The notes under the pieces: generated by a model
Seen by the model: only the letters and a program-made list of their open reading frames with translations
What the model was told of the DNA's origin: nothing
Databases searched by the model: none
Shown here: positions 35,370 through 44,505 of the stretch, one piece after another
Position numbering within the stretch: the stretch's first letter is position 1
Layout: the number at the start of each line of letters is the position of its first letter
Translations under genes and position numbers: made by a program
Assembly (NCBI RefSeq): GCF_947259345.1
Contig: NZ_CAMYLS010000001.1
Location: 87,108-151,107, forward strand
Direction: 5' to 3'
Length of the DNA: 64,000 nt
From: an uncultured Maricaulis sp.
Lineage (GTDB): Bacteria > Pseudomonadota > Alphaproteobacteria > Caulobacterales > Maricaulaceae

Positions 35370-36225
35370 GATAGAGCGACCGATTCGTGACGGCATTTGG
35401 GTTAGGCTTGACGAGTCACCCTTGGCTGCCGCGGTGTCCAAGTCGCTTTTGGACAGCTTTGGAGATGCCGTCATCCATAGCGCCACGCTTCCCGATGGTG
35501 CGATGATCGGCATTGTGATCGCCGACGACGCCCACGTTGAGGCCATAACCCATGCCGCAAATCACAATGCCGGCGCACTCCAATCCATCCTCATAACCGA
35601 TGACCCGGCGACCGGGACGCGGGCCGATTTTGTCCTGCCGAATGATGTCGACATTGAATCGATCATGTCGGTTTTGCGCTCCGCGAAGGAGTTCCACGAT
35701 CAGGTGATGTCCTTGCGGGCTGATGTCGCTCGACGGAAGTCGGCGATTGGCACGATTGTGAATGGCCAGTTCGTGCTCCGAACACTCGATGAAGCGCGTA
35801 ATCTCGCAACGATGATCGCGCTGGCCTGTCCCAATTCCGATCTGGTCGCGGTTGGTTTGCAGGAATTGCTCATCAACGCGGTCGAGCATGGAAATCTCGA
35901 AATTAGTGCGGCGATGAAGCAGGATCTGCTCCTGGAAGGCCGTTGGCGTGAAGAGGTCGAGGCTCGCCTCGAAGATCCGGCCTATATCGACCGGGTAGTG
36001 ATCCTCAGTTTTCAGCGCAGCGAGCGCATAATATCGATGACAATTCAGGATGATGGTCAGGGTTTTGATTATGCCAGCTATATTTCGAACACGTCGCCTG
36101 TTGACGGGTATCGAGGGCGTGGCATCGCCATGGCGCGTGATCTCTCCTTCACGTCGATCACCTATCATGGCGCGGGCAATCTTGTAGAGGCGACGATCGT
36201 ATTGCCGGCGAGCGAGGCCGATTAG
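35362..36225 (+). CDS. RsbW-like GHKL ATPase (anti-sigma/switch kinase) with N-terminal receiver-like domain
   Basis: A 287-aa protein. The C-terminal half is a histidine-kinase-like ATPase: N-box QELLINAVEHGNLEI, G1 box MTIQDDGQGFDYASY and G2 box GYRGRGIAMARDLSF. No phospho-accepting histidine domain is present, so a serine-kinase or sequestration role toward the STAS protein is expected. The first 120 or so residues (VHIGIVIADDAHVEA-like and LITDDPATG segments) have an alternating pattern resembling a degenerate receiver without the aspartate pocket; this is tentative. Its start overlaps the phosphatase gene by eight bases, so the cassette is translationally coupled. Confidence 0.88.
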   Translation: MAEIERPIRDGIWVRLDESPLAAAVSKSLLDSFGDAVIHSATLPDGAMIGIVIADDAHVEAITHAANHNAGALQSILITDDPATGTRADFVLPNDVDIESIMSVLRSAKEFHDQVMSLRADVARRKSAIGTIVNGQFVLRTLDEARNLATMIALACPNSDLVAVGLQELLINAVEHGNLEISAAMKQDLLLEGRWREEVEARLEDPAYIDRVVILSFQRSERIISMTIQDDGQGFDYASYISNTSPVDGYRGRGIAMARDLSFTSITYHGAGNLVEATIVLPASEAD

Positions 36226-36360
36226 GCGGTGCGGGAAAGCAATTCGAATATTCTCGCGTTCAGCTATGGTTCAGTCGAGAAATCCTCTAATCTGCTCCAG
36301 ACAAGACGTGTTACTCGGAACGCAGGGGTGTTCCACACGGACTGCAGGGAGGGGATCCAG

Positions 36361-37269
36361 ATGAAAACCCAAATCATTGCGAGCGTGATCGCATCGGCAT
36401 TTTTGGCAGGCGCCGCGACGGCGCAAGACTTCACCGCACCGCCCTCATTCGGGTCGGTCAATCTCAGCTCCGGTTTCACGCCGGATCCGTACAATGTCAC
36501 CCTGACATCGGGCGGCCAGCTGCGGGCCAGCAATATCTCCAGCTCCTGCCGCGGCTGGATCGCGAATGCGCCTGATTATTCCGTCTATTATCAGGCCGGC
36601 AACATGTTCGATCTGACCATCAGTTCGGTTTCCAGTTCTGATACCACGCTCGTGATCAACGGGCCGTCCGGTAATTGGTATTGCGATGATGATAGTGGCG
36701 AAGGTCTCAATCCGAGCCTGACTTTCGCCAATCCCGGTTCCGGGCGCTACGACATCTGGGTCGGGTCCTATTCGGAAGGTGACTATGCCCAGGCGACCCT
36801 GTCGATTTCCGAGCTTGGCATGGCCGGTGGCCAGCCGTCGCAAGGCGGCGGCAGCTATCAGAGCATTGACTGGTCCCTTCCGGCCAATTTCGGTAGCGCC
36901 AATCTGCGCGGCGGTTTCCAGCCGGATCCCTACCGGGTCAATATCATCTCCGGCGGCTCACACCGTGCCTCGGAAGTGCGCAGCGGCTGCGCGGGCTGGG
37001 TGTCTTCGGCGCCGGACTTCGAGCTGAATTTCACCGCGGGCTCGCTTCCGCTGATCCTGTCGGCAGCCTCGAGCTCGGACACGACAATCCTGGTCAATGA
37101 TCCGAACGGCAACTGGTATTGCGATGATGATGGCGGCAATGCCGGCCTCAATCCGGCGCTGACATTCCACAACGCCGCATCGGGCACCTATGACATCTGG
37201 ATCGGCTCCTACAGCCAGGGCCAGAATGCCGAGGCCACGCTGTCGATCTCGGAGCTCTACAGCGAGTAA
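36361..37269 (+). CDS. secreted protein of two tandem PPC-like repeats
   Basis: A 302-aa exported protein of unknown function. The ATG at 36361 follows GGGAGGGG and starts a clear signal peptide ending ATAQ. The mature part is two copies of a domain of about 125 residues, around 36427-36810 and 36865-37266, joined by a Gly/Gln/Ser linker. Each copy carries PDPY, a Cys in SCRGW or GCAGW, a Ser-Ser-Asp-Thr-Thr segment, NWYCDDD and YDIWVGSY/YDIWIGSY. One cysteine pair per repeat suggests a disulfide. The fold resembles bacterial pre-peptidase C-terminal domains. A terminator follows, so it is monocistronic. Confidence 0.85.
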   Translation: MKTQIIASVIASAFLAGAATAQDFTAPPSFGSVNLSSGFTPDPYNVTLTSGGQLRASNISSSCRGWIANAPDYSVYYQAGNMFDLTISSVSSSDTTLVINGPSGNWYCDDDSGEGLNPSLTFANPGSGRYDIWVGSYSEGDYAQATLSISELGMAGGQPSQGGGSYQSIDWSLPANFGSANLRGGFQPDPYRVNIISGGSHRASEVRSGCAGWVSSAPDFELNFTAGSLPLILSAASSSDTTILVNDPNGNWYCDDDGGNAGLNPALTFHNAASGTYDIWIGSYSQGQNAEATLSISELYSE

Positions 37270-37296
37270 GCCTCAAACGTCGATTGATGCAGACCA

Positions 37297-37327
37297 GGGC
37301 GGCCGTTTCCTAACGGCCGCCCTTTTT
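37297..37327 (+). terminator. rho-independent terminator after the tandem-repeat protein
   Basis: GGGCGGCCGTT (37297-37307) pairs perfectly with AACGGCCGCCC (37312-37322), loop TCCT, followed by five T residues. Confidence 0.92.
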
Positions 37328-37380
37328 CTGTTCGGGGTTCCGGTCTATGCCTTTGATCCTGATTATCGAGGTGGGTCTTC

Positions 37381-38544
37381 ATGCGTATCTTTCTGGCTGT
37401 TTGTGTCGCGCTTCTGCTCGCGGCGGCGGGCTTCATCTTCTTCATACTGCCGGCCCGGATCGATGCCGACATGAATGTCGTGACGCCGCATGAGCCCTAC
37501 GCGCTGAGCGACGAGGCGGTGTCCCTGCACGACACGCTGCGGGTCGCCGACCTTCACTCCGACATGTTGCTATGGATGCGCGATCCGACGCGCTGGAATG
37601 ATCGTGGTCATACCGATCTGCCGCGCCTGCGAGCAGGCGGCGTCGCGCTTCAGGTTTTCTCGAGCGTGACCAAGACGCCGTCCGGCCAGAATTATGACAG
37701 CAATACCGCCGACAGTGACGACATCACCGCCCTGGCCATCGTCCAGCGCTGGCCGATGCGGACCTGGGACTCGATCCTCGAGCGCGCGGTCTATCACGCC
37801 GATCGCCTCAACCGGCTGGCCGATCGCGATAACAGTTTCACCGTGGTTCGGACCCGCGCCGATCTCGAGGCCGTCCTCGCGGCCCGCGAAACCGATCCGA
37901 CGGCGATGGCCGGCCTGCTGGAGACCGAGGGCGCGCATCCGCTCGAGGGCCAGATCGGGAATGTCGATGTGCTCTGGGATGCGGGCTATCGCATGCTCGG
38001 CCTGCAGCACTTCTTCGACAATGAGCTCGGCGGCTCCCTGCATGGAGTCTCCGAGGCCGGGCTGACCGATTTCGGACGCGAGGTGATCCGCCGCATGGAT
38101 GAGCGCGGCCTGATCATCGATGTCGCCCACTCCTCCCCGCAAGTCGTCGAGGACGTGCTGGCCATGACGGACAGCCCGCTTGTGGTCTCCCATACCGGCG
38201 TGCACGGCCATTGCGAAGTGAAGCGAAATATCCCCGATGCCCTGATGCAGCGGATCGCCGCCGGCGGCGGGCTGATCGGGATCGGTTTCTGGGCCGATGT
38301 GACCTGCGATGACAGCCCCGAAGGCGTCGCCGCGGCGATTATGGCCGCCATCGACCTGGTCGGCATCGACCATGTCGCCCTCGGCTCGGACTATGACGGC
38401 ACGGTCACCACCACCTTCGACGCCTCGGAATACGCCGTGCTGACCGACCGCCTGCTGGCTGCCGGCCTGAGCGCAGACGAGGTCCGCCAGGTGATGGGCG
38501 AGAATACGATCCGGTTCTTCCTGGAGAATTTGCCGGCGGAATAG
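37381..38544 (+). CDS. membrane dipeptidase (peptidase family M19)
   Basis: Zinc-dependent renal-dipeptidase-like enzyme of 387 aa that hydrolyses dipeptides, including D-residue-containing ones. The ATG at 37381 follows GAGGTGGG. One N-terminal helix (residues 3-24) anchors or exports it. Metal-site motifs: VADLHSDMLLWMRDP, LLETEGAHPL (bridging Glu), IIDVAHSSPQ, VVSHTGVHG and ALGSDYDGTV near the C-terminus. Family members act in the periplasm or on the membrane. It is separated from its upstream neighbour by a terminator and converges on leuB with a 17-base gap. Confidence 0.93.
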   Translation: MRIFLAVCVALLLAAAGFIFFILPARIDADMNVVTPHEPYALSDEAVSLHDTLRVADLHSDMLLWMRDPTRWNDRGHTDLPRLRAGGVALQVFSSVTKTPSGQNYDSNTADSDDITALAIVQRWPMRTWDSILERAVYHADRLNRLADRDNSFTVVRTRADLEAVLAARETDPTAMAGLLETEGAHPLEGQIGNVDVLWDAGYRMLGLQHFFDNELGGSLHGVSEAGLTDFGREVIRRMDERGLIIDVAHSSPQVVEDVLAMTDSPLVVSHTGVHGHCEVKRNIPDALMQRIAAGGGLIGIGFWADVTCDDSPEGVAAAIMAAIDLVGIDHVALGSDYDGTVTTTFDASEYAVLTDRLLAAGLSADEVRQVMGENTIRFFLENLPAE

Positions 38545-38561
38545 GCACAGACGGGCACCCC

Positions 38562-39623
38562 CTATTCCGCCGCCACAGCCTCCGCCTCCAGATGTTCCAC
38601 CAGCTTCACCCCCGCCTGCGAACAGCTCAGCGAACCACCCAGATCCCCCGTCCATTCGCCCGCCCGATGCATGGCATCAACGGCGTCGCGAATCCGCCCC
38701 GCCGCCCGCGTCTCGTCCAGGCTTTCCAGCAATTGCGCCGCCGCTTCGATGGCGCCGAACGGGTTGGCCTTGTCCTGGCCGGCTATGTCGGGGGCCGAGC
38801 CGTGGATGGGTTCGAAGAGGCCGGGTTTGCTGTCGCCCAGCGAGGCTGAGCCCAGAAGGCCGATCGAGCCGGGCAGCATGGAGGCTTCGTCGGACAGGAT
38901 GTCGCCGAACATGTTCTCGGTGACGATGACGTCAAAGCTCGCCGGGGCGCGCAGCATGTGCATGGCGGCGGCATCGACATACATGTGGTCGAGCTCGATA
39001 TCGGGGAAATCACGGGCACCCATCTCGGTGACCACGTCGCGCCAGAGACGGCTGGTTTCCAGCACATTGGCCTTGTCGACCGAGGTCAGCTTGCCGCGGC
39101 GCAGCCGGGCTTGCTGGAAAGCAATGCGGGCCACCCGCTCGATCTCGCCGCGCGTATAAGTGCATTTATCGCTGGCACTGTCGGCCGAGCGTTCGCGCTC
39201 GCCGAAATAGATACCACCGGTCAATTCCCGCACGATCAGCACATCGGTGCCGGCGACGAGGTCCGCGCGCAGTGGCGATTTGCCGGCCAGGGCCGGGTGC
39301 ACGGCGGCCGGTCGCAAATTGGCATAGACGCCGAGCGCCTTGCGCAGGGCGAGAAGCCCGGCTTCCGGTCGCGCATCGGCCTGGTCCCATTTGGGGCCGC
39401 CCACCGCGCCAAGGAAGACGGCATCGGCCTTGCGGCAGGCAGCCAAGGTCGTGTCCGTCAGCGGTTCCCCGAACGCGTCAATCGACGCGCCGCCAAAGGC
39501 GCAGGTCTCAAATTCGATCCGGAAACCGTCCAGGGCGGCGACATGTTCCAGCACGGCCCGGGCCACCGCGGTGATTTCCGGTCCGATCCCGTCACCGGGC
39601 AGGAGTGTGATGCGGTAGGTCAT
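38562..39623 (-). CDS. leuB: 3-isopropylmalate dehydrogenase
   Basis: NAD-dependent oxidative decarboxylation of 3-isopropylmalate, the third committed step of leucine synthesis, in the cytoplasm. At 353 aa it is normal length. Seen: LLPGDGIGPEI, LGAVGGPKWD, the substrate arginines in LRKALGVYANLRP and VRELTGGIYFG, SVDKANVLETSRLWR, VTENMFGDILSDEASML and the NAD-binding FEPIHGSAPDIAGQDKANP. It is the last gene of the minus-strand branched-chain operon and its ATG overlaps the leuD stop by four bases. Confidence 0.98.
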   Translation of the reverse strand: MTYRITLLPGDGIGPEITAVARAVLEHVAALDGFRIEFETCAFGGASIDAFGEPLTDTTLAACRKADAVFLGAVGGPKWDQADARPEAGLLALRKALGVYANLRPAAVHPALAGKSPLRADLVAGTDVLIVRELTGGIYFGERERSADSASDKCTYTRGEIERVARIAFQQARLRRGKLTSVDKANVLETSRLWRDVVTEMGARDFPDIELDHMYVDAAAMHMLRAPASFDVIVTENMFGDILSDEASMLPGSIGLLGSASLGDSKPGLFEPIHGSAPDIAGQDKANPFGAIEAAAQLLESLDETRAAGRIRDAVDAMHRAGEWTGDLGGSLSCSQAGVKLVEHLEAEAVAAE

Positions 39624-40219
39624 GCGATGTCGGCCTCGTAAGCGTCGATGGCGTCGGAATGGCTCATCAAAAAGCCGAGCGGATCCGTGCCTTCCATCAG
39701 ACAGTGTTTGGCAAAGGGCTCGATCTCGAAATCAAAGCTCGGGCCATTGCCCAGATCGACATGCTGGCTGGCCAGATCGATCCTGATCGAGACACCGGGA
39801 TTGGCGAGCAGCCAGTTGTGCGCCGCTTCCGGCGCCATGATCGGCAGCAATCCGTTGCGGGCGGAATTCGAGCGGAAAATATCGGCAAACTCGCTGGAGA
39901 TGACGGCGCGGAAGCCGAAATCATGCAAGGCCCAGGGGGCATGCTCGCGCGAGGAGCCGCACCCGAAATTGCGCCCGGCCACCAGGACCCGGCATTCGGC
40001 CGTGTCGAGACTGTTCAGCGAGACCGCTTCCAATGGCTTGCCCTCACCATCATAGCGCCAGTCATGGAAGGCGAGCTTGCCGAGCCCGTCGCGGCTGGTC
40101 GTGGTCAGGAAACGGGCCGGAATGATCTGGTCCGTATCAATGTCTTCCTGATCAATGACGAAGGTCCGGCTGTCGATCTGGCGGATATCATCTTCGGAAT
40201 TGGCGGCGGGATCAGGCAT
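39620..40219 (-). CDS. leuD: 3-isopropylmalate dehydratase small subunit
   Basis: Swivelling-domain subunit (199 aa) of isopropylmalate isomerase, working with LeuC to move the hydroxyl from C2 to C3. Seen: [34 protein letters not shown], and [21 protein letters not shown], all classic LeuD signatures. The start overlaps the leuC stop by eight bases and the stop overlaps leuB by four, so the three genes are coupled. Confidence 0.97.
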   Translation of the reverse strand: MPDPAANSEDDIRQIDSRTFVIDQEDIDTDQIIPARFLTTTSRDGLGKLAFHDWRYDGEGKPLEAVSLNSLDTAECRVLVAGRNFGCGSSREHAPWALHDFGFRAVISSEFADIFRSNSARNGLLPIMAPEAAHNWLLANPGVSIRIDLASQHVDLGNGPSFDFEIEPFAKHCLMEGTDPLGFLMSHSDAIDAYEADIA

Positions 40220-41651
40220 GGGCGGGCTCCATCAATTCGGCTGGTTCGATGACATGGCCGGCAATCGCTGCCGCCGCGGCCGTTGCCGGGCTGGCCAAGA
40301 TGGTGCGAACACCGGGACCCTGTCGGCCCTCGAAATTGCGGTTGGAGGTCGACACGACCAGCTGCCCGGGTTCGCCGCGATCGCCATTCATGGCAATGCA
40401 CATGGAGCAGCCCGGCTGACGCCATTCGGCGCCGGCATCGATGAAGATCCGGTCGAGACCTTCTGCCTCGGCCTGGGCCCGGACCGCGACCGAGCCGGGT
40501 ACGACGAGGGCGCGGATGCCGTCAGCCACCCGTCGGCCGCTCATGATCGCCGCCGCCTCGCGCAAATCAGTGATCCGCGAATTGGTGCAGGAGCCGATAA
40601 AGACCTGATCGACCCGGGCGCCGGCCACCGGCTTGCCGGCTTCGAGACCCATATAGGCGAGCGCCTTTCTCTGTGAGGCCGAGCGTGGTTCCGGGATGGG
40701 CGAGTTGACGGCGATGCCGGTATCCGGCGCTGTGCCCCAGGTGACCATGGGTCGGATCGTCGCCGCGTCGATCATGACTTCGCGGTCAAAGCGGGCGCCC
40801 GGATCACTGCGCAGGGTTTGCCATTCGGCGACGGCCTGGTCCCAATCCGCGCCGTGCGGGCAATGCTCGCGGCCTTCAAGCCAGGCGAATGTCGTTGCGT
40901 CGGGCGCGATCATGCCGGCGCGGGCACCGGCCTCGATCGACATGTTGCAGACCGTCATCCGGCCTTCCATGTCGAGCGCCTCGATGGCGCCGCCGGCATA
41001 CTCGATCACACAGCCTGTGCCGCCATCAACGCCGAGCTCGGCAATGACAGCGAGGATGATGTCCTTGGCGGAAATGCCAGGCGCGGTTTCGCCATCGACG
41101 GTCACGCGCATCGATTTCGGTTTGCGCTGAAGCAGGCACTGCGAAGCCAGGACATGACCGACCTCCGTCGTGCCGATGCCGAAGGCCAGGGCACCGAACG
41201 CGCCATGGGTGGCGGTATGACTGTCGCCGCAGACAATCGTCATGCCCGGCTGGGTGGCGCCCAGCTCCGGACCGATCACATGCACGACCCCGCGATGGCC
41301 ACTGCCCCAGCCATGCAGCGTGATGCCATGCTTGGCCGCATTGTCCTGCAAGCGCTCGACCTGGCTTTGCGCGGCGGCTGTGGCATAGGGCGGTCCCTCG
41401 CCGGCCGCGAAGTCGAGCGTGGGCGTGGAATGGTCGATCGTCGCCAGGGTGCGATCGGGACGGCGCACTGTCAGGCCGCGCTCATCGAGCACGGAAAAGG
41501 CCTGCGGCGAGGTGACCTCATGCACGAGATGCAGGTCGATATAGAGCAGGCCCGGCGTCTCCGTGGTCTCGGCCCGAACCTGGTGCGCCTCCCAGACCTT
41601 GTCGAACAGGGAGCGCGGGGTCTTGTCCGCGCGCTCGGTCTCAGGCGACAT
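40212..41651 (-). CDS. leuC: 3-isopropylmalate dehydratase large subunit
   Basis: Aconitase-type [4Fe-4S] subunit (479 aa) of isopropylmalate isomerase. The ATG at 41651 follows a perfect GGAGGT and overlaps the ilvE stop by 11 bases; the longer frame to 41696 has no ribosome-binding site. Seen: [40 protein letters not shown], the cluster cysteines in [13 protein letters not shown] and [11 protein letters not shown], and [12 protein letters not shown]. It forms the enzyme with leuD directly downstream. Confidence 0.97.
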   Translation of the reverse strand: MSPETERADKTPRSLFDKVWEAHQVRAETTETPGLLYIDLHLVHEVTSPQAFSVLDERGLTVRRPDRTLATIDHSTPTLDFAAGEGPPYATAAAQSQVERLQDNAAKHGITLHGWGSGHRGVVHVIGPELGATQPGMTIVCGDSHTATHGAFGALAFGIGTTEVGHVLASQCLLQRKPKSMRVTVDGETAPGISAKDIILAVIAELGVDGGTGCVIEYAGGAIEALDMEGRMTVCNMSIEAGARAGMIAPDATTFAWLEGREHCPHGADWDQAVAEWQTLRSDPGARFDREVMIDAATIRPMVTWGTAPDTGIAVNSPIPEPRSASQRKALAYMGLEAGKPVAGARVDQVFIGSCTNSRITDLREAAAIMSGRRVADGIRALVVPGSVAVRAQAEAEGLDRIFIDAGAEWRQPGCSMCIAMNGDRGEPGQLVVSTSNRNFEGRQGPGVRTILASPATAAAAAIAGHVIEPAELMEPAHA

Positions 41652-42597
41652 GCTGGACCTCCATGGCATTGTCCTGGACCGGCTGCAGCCAGCCATGGCG
41701 ATCCGGCGTGGCGCCGGAGAACAGGCCGAAGAAGCGCTCCTGCATCAGTTCGGCGACCGGACCGCGGCCGCCGGCCCGGACGACATGCCCGTCGACCGAG
41801 CGCACCGGCGTGATCTCGGCAGCCGTCCCGGTGAAGAAAATCTCGTCGGCAAAATACAGGCTTTCGCGCGACAGGGTCTGCTCTCGGACATCGAAGCCCT
41901 CCGCCTCGGCCAGCTTCATCACCGAATCCCGGGTCAGGCCGGACAGGATGGAAGCCGAGCTGGGCGGGGTGCGGATGACGCCGTCGGTGACGACAAAGAT
42001 GTTCTCGCCTGCCCCCTCGGACACCAGGCCGTTGACGTCCAGGCCGATGCCTTCATCAAAGCCGCGCGAATGGGCCTCATGGCTGATCAGCATCGAGGAG
42101 AGGTAATTGCCGCCGGCCTTGGCGCCGGTCGGGATGGTGTTGGGCGCCGGACGGCTCCAGGAGGAGATGCAGCAATCCACGCCCTTGGTCAGCGCTTCCT
42201 CGCCGAGATAGGCCCCCCAGGGGAAGGCGGCGATGCAGATCTCCGGCTTGGTGTCGGCGCCGGGCAGGACACCGATCCCGCCATAGCCGAAGAAGGCGAC
42301 CGGGCGGATATAGGCGTCTTTCAGATGATTGGCGCGGATCACCATCCGGCAAGCTGCTTCGACCTCCGCTTCGGTGTGCTCGATCGGCATGTGGTAAACC
42401 TTGGCGCTGTTGAACAGCCGTTTGATATGATCGGTCAGGCGAAAGATATTCGGACCGGTCGCCGTGTCATAGCAGCGGATTCCCTCGAAGACGGAGGAGC
42501 CGTAATGCAGGGCGTGGGAGAGAACATGCGTCTGGGCTTCATGCCAGTCGATCAGTTCGCCATTGCGCCAGATGAAGTCGGTTTCCTGGATTGCCAT
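41641..42597 (-). CDS. ilvE: branched-chain amino-acid aminotransferase
   Basis: PLP enzyme of 318 aa, fold type IV, that transfers the amino group from glutamate to 2-keto acids in the last step of leucine, isoleucine and valine synthesis. Seen: [16 protein letters not shown], the PLP lysine in [31 protein letters not shown], and [12 protein letters not shown]. It is inserted between leuA (15 bases upstream) and leuC (overlap), putting the shared last step inside the leucine-specific part of the operon. Confidence 0.96.
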   Translation of the reverse strand: MAIQETDFIWRNGELIDWHEAQTHVLSHALHYGSSVFEGIRCYDTATGPNIFRLTDHIKRLFNSAKVYHMPIEHTEAEVEAACRMVIRANHLKDAYIRPVAFFGYGGIGVLPGADTKPEICIAAFPWGAYLGEEALTKGVDCCISSWSRPAPNTIPTGAKAGGNYLSSMLISHEAHSRGFDEGIGLDVNGLVSEGAGENIFVVTDGVIRTPPSSASILSGLTRDSVMKLAEAEGFDVREQTLSRESLYFADEIFFTGTAAEITPVRSVDGHVVRAGGRGPVAELMQERFFGLFSGATPDRHGWLQPVQDNAMEVQHVA

Positions 42598-42611
42598 TTT
42601 ACTGTGTCCTG

Positions 42612-44201
42612 TCAGACGGCCTGAGCCGGTTGTTTCTGGGTCATGTCGGCCCGGCCATAGGCCTCACCGCGATCGAGTGTGAAGAGCAGCGAGTCGATCG
42701 CTGCGGTGACGACGTCCGGGCCGCGTGCGCGTCCCGAGAAGGCTTCGCCATTGATGTCGACGCTGATGTCGGCGACGAATTCGCGGCCTGTGGCGGTCGA
42801 GCGCATCCGGGTTTCCAGACCGATTACCGTGGCGTCGGTGCCGGTAATGCGCTGGACCGCAGCAAAGGCCGCCGCCATGGGGCCATCGCCGGAGGCAATA
42901 TCCGAGACACGGCCGCGATCGGGATGTTCCAGCTCGACCCGGGCAAACTGCTTGGGCTGGCGACCGGCGGTCGTGCGCAGCTCGGTTCGCAGCACGGTCC
43001 AGCGCGAGCCACTGGGCGAAAAGCCTTCCATCATCGCGACCAGATCGGCGTCATTGACCTCGCCGAGCTCGTCGGCCAAGTGTTTGAAGTCCTTGAAGAC
43101 CTGGTTGAGTTTTTCCGGATCGGGCTGATAGCCCAGCTTGGCCAGGCGCTGGACCAGGGCGTGCTTGCCCGAATGCTTGCCCAAGACCAGGGCGGAGCCC
43201 GGCGCGCCGACGCTTTCCGGTGTCATGATCTCATAGGTCCGGCGGTCGGAAATCATGCCATGCTGGTGAATGCCGGCCTCGTGGGCGAAGGCATTCTTGC
43301 CGACGATCGCCTTGTTGGGCGCGACCGCGGTCCCGGTTACGCGGGCCAGACGCTGGCTGGCAGACCAGATCTTGGTGGCGTCGACATGGCTGACGGCCGG
43401 GAAGATATCGGCCCGGACCTGCAGCGCCATGACGATTTCCTCCAGCGAGCAATTGCCGGCCCGTTCGCCAATCCCGTTGATCGCGCATTCGACCTGGCGG
43501 GCCCCGCCCTTCACGGCGGCGAGCGAATTGGAAACGGCCAGTCCCAGATCATTGTGGCAGTGGGCCGAGAAGATCACATGCTCCGGCCGCTCGACCTTGG
43601 CGACGAGATTCTCGAAGACGGCGCGGATCTCGTCCGGTTCGGAATAGCCGACCGTGTCCGGCACATTCAGCACATCGGCGCCATAGGTGGCGGCGCAGGC
43701 CATGGCTTCGATCAGGAAGTCCGGCTCGGTGCGCAGGGCGTCTTCGGCGGAGAATTCAATCTCGTCGAATGTGCCGGCGGCATGCTGCAGGCAGCGCTCA
43801 ATCGTCTGCAGGACTTCGCGACGCGACATGCGCAGCTTGGCTTCGCGATGGATCGGGCTGGTAGCGATGAAAATGTGAAGGCGCTTGCGCTGCGCTGGCT
43901 CCAGCGCATGGGCCGCCGCGTCGATATCTCTCTCGGTGGCGCGGGCCAGCGAACACAGTGTGGATTTGCGGATTTCCGACGCGATCAGGCGGATGGCTTC
44001 GCTGTCGCCGGGCGAGGCGGCCGCGAAACCGGCCTCGATCGTGTCCACCCGCATGGCTTCGAGCAGGCGTGCGATCTCCAGCTTTTCGCCCGGATTCATG
44101 GAAAAGCCGGGAGCCTGTTCGCCGTCGCGCAGCGTGGTGTCGAAGATGTGCAGCCGGTCGGGTTGCGGGGTCTTTACTGGTGTCAGTGTCGGGGCGGGCA
44201 T
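42612..44201 (-). CDS. leuA: 2-isopropylmalate synthase
   Basis: Condenses acetyl-CoA with 2-ketoisovalerate, the committed step to leucine; 529 aa. The ATG at 44201 follows GGAGG; an in-frame ATG at 44213 is the alternative. Catalytic TIM barrel: IFDTTLRDGEQAPGFSMN (metal Asp), FSAHCHNDLGLAVSN with the two metal His, and HEAGIHQHGM. The C-terminal regulatory domain (about 390-515; ARVELEHPDRGRVSDIASGDGPMAAAF) normally binds leucine as feedback inhibitor. The start lies within the end of the ilvM frame, so translation is coupled. Confidence 0.97.
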   Translation of the reverse strand: MPAPTLTPVKTPQPDRLHIFDTTLRDGEQAPGFSMNPGEKLEIARLLEAMRVDTIEAGFAAASPGDSEAIRLIASEIRKSTLCSLARATERDIDAAAHALEPAQRKRLHIFIATSPIHREAKLRMSRREVLQTIERCLQHAAGTFDEIEFSAEDALRTEPDFLIEAMACAATYGADVLNVPDTVGYSEPDEIRAVFENLVAKVERPEHVIFSAHCHNDLGLAVSNSLAAVKGGARQVECAINGIGERAGNCSLEEIVMALQVRADIFPAVSHVDATKIWSASQRLARVTGTAVAPNKAIVGKNAFAHEAGIHQHGMISDRRTYEIMTPESVGAPGSALVLGKHSGKHALVQRLAKLGYQPDPEKLNQVFKDFKHLADELGEVNDADLVAMMEGFSPSGSRWTVLRTELRTTAGRQPKQFARVELEHPDRGRVSDIASGDGPMAAAFAAVQRITGTDATVIGLETRMRSTATGREFVADISVDINGEAFSGRARGPDVVTAAIDSLLFTLDRGEAYGRADMTQKQPAQAV

Positions 44202-44503
44202 GCCTGCCTCCATCGGTGGGGCGTCCCGGTCGCCTGGGCGGCGATCTCCGGGGCAATGTGCGGCTGGGTGTCGGGCGTGAAGACGCCGCGCACGTCGAGC
44301 AGGCGCGCGACCTGGCGGGCCAGCACGTCCATGTTTCGCGCGTCATCGCGGGCATCGAGCGACATGGTCACGGTGGACTGACCGTTCGATGAGGCCGCCT
44401 TGTCGAGCGTGGCGATGGTGAAGCCGCGGCGCTCAATGAGACCGATAAGCCGCATCAGGGCGCCTTCAGCGTCGGCGATATCAATACGAAGAGACGTGCG
44501 CAT
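44183..44503 (-). CDS. ilvM: acetolactate synthase small (regulatory) subunit, ACT domain, IlvM-like
   Basis: A 106-aa ACT-domain protein (SLRIDIADAEGALMRLIGLIERRGFTIATLD) that starts two bases after the large-subunit stop, the arrangement of E. coli ilvGM. At this length it carries one ACT domain and a short C-terminal tail, shorter than IlvH-type subunits of about 160 residues. The role is to activate, and possibly confer valine sensitivity on, the catalytic subunit. Its end overlaps the leuA start by 19 bases. Symbol by analogy with the IlvG-like partner; IlvN is the other possible name. Confidence 0.85.
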   Translation of the reverse strand: MRTSLRIDIADAEGALMRLIGLIERRGFTIATLDKAASSNGQSTVTMSLDARDDARNMDVLARQVARLLDVRGVFTPDTQPHIAPEIAAQATGTPHRWRQACPPRH

Positions 44504-44505
44504 GA

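Noticed and set aside
42591..44381. Plus-strand frame of 596 codons opposite leuA
   Set aside because: Antisense to leuA and ilvM, with no motif and no ribosome-binding site. The minus strand carries intact catalytic signatures.
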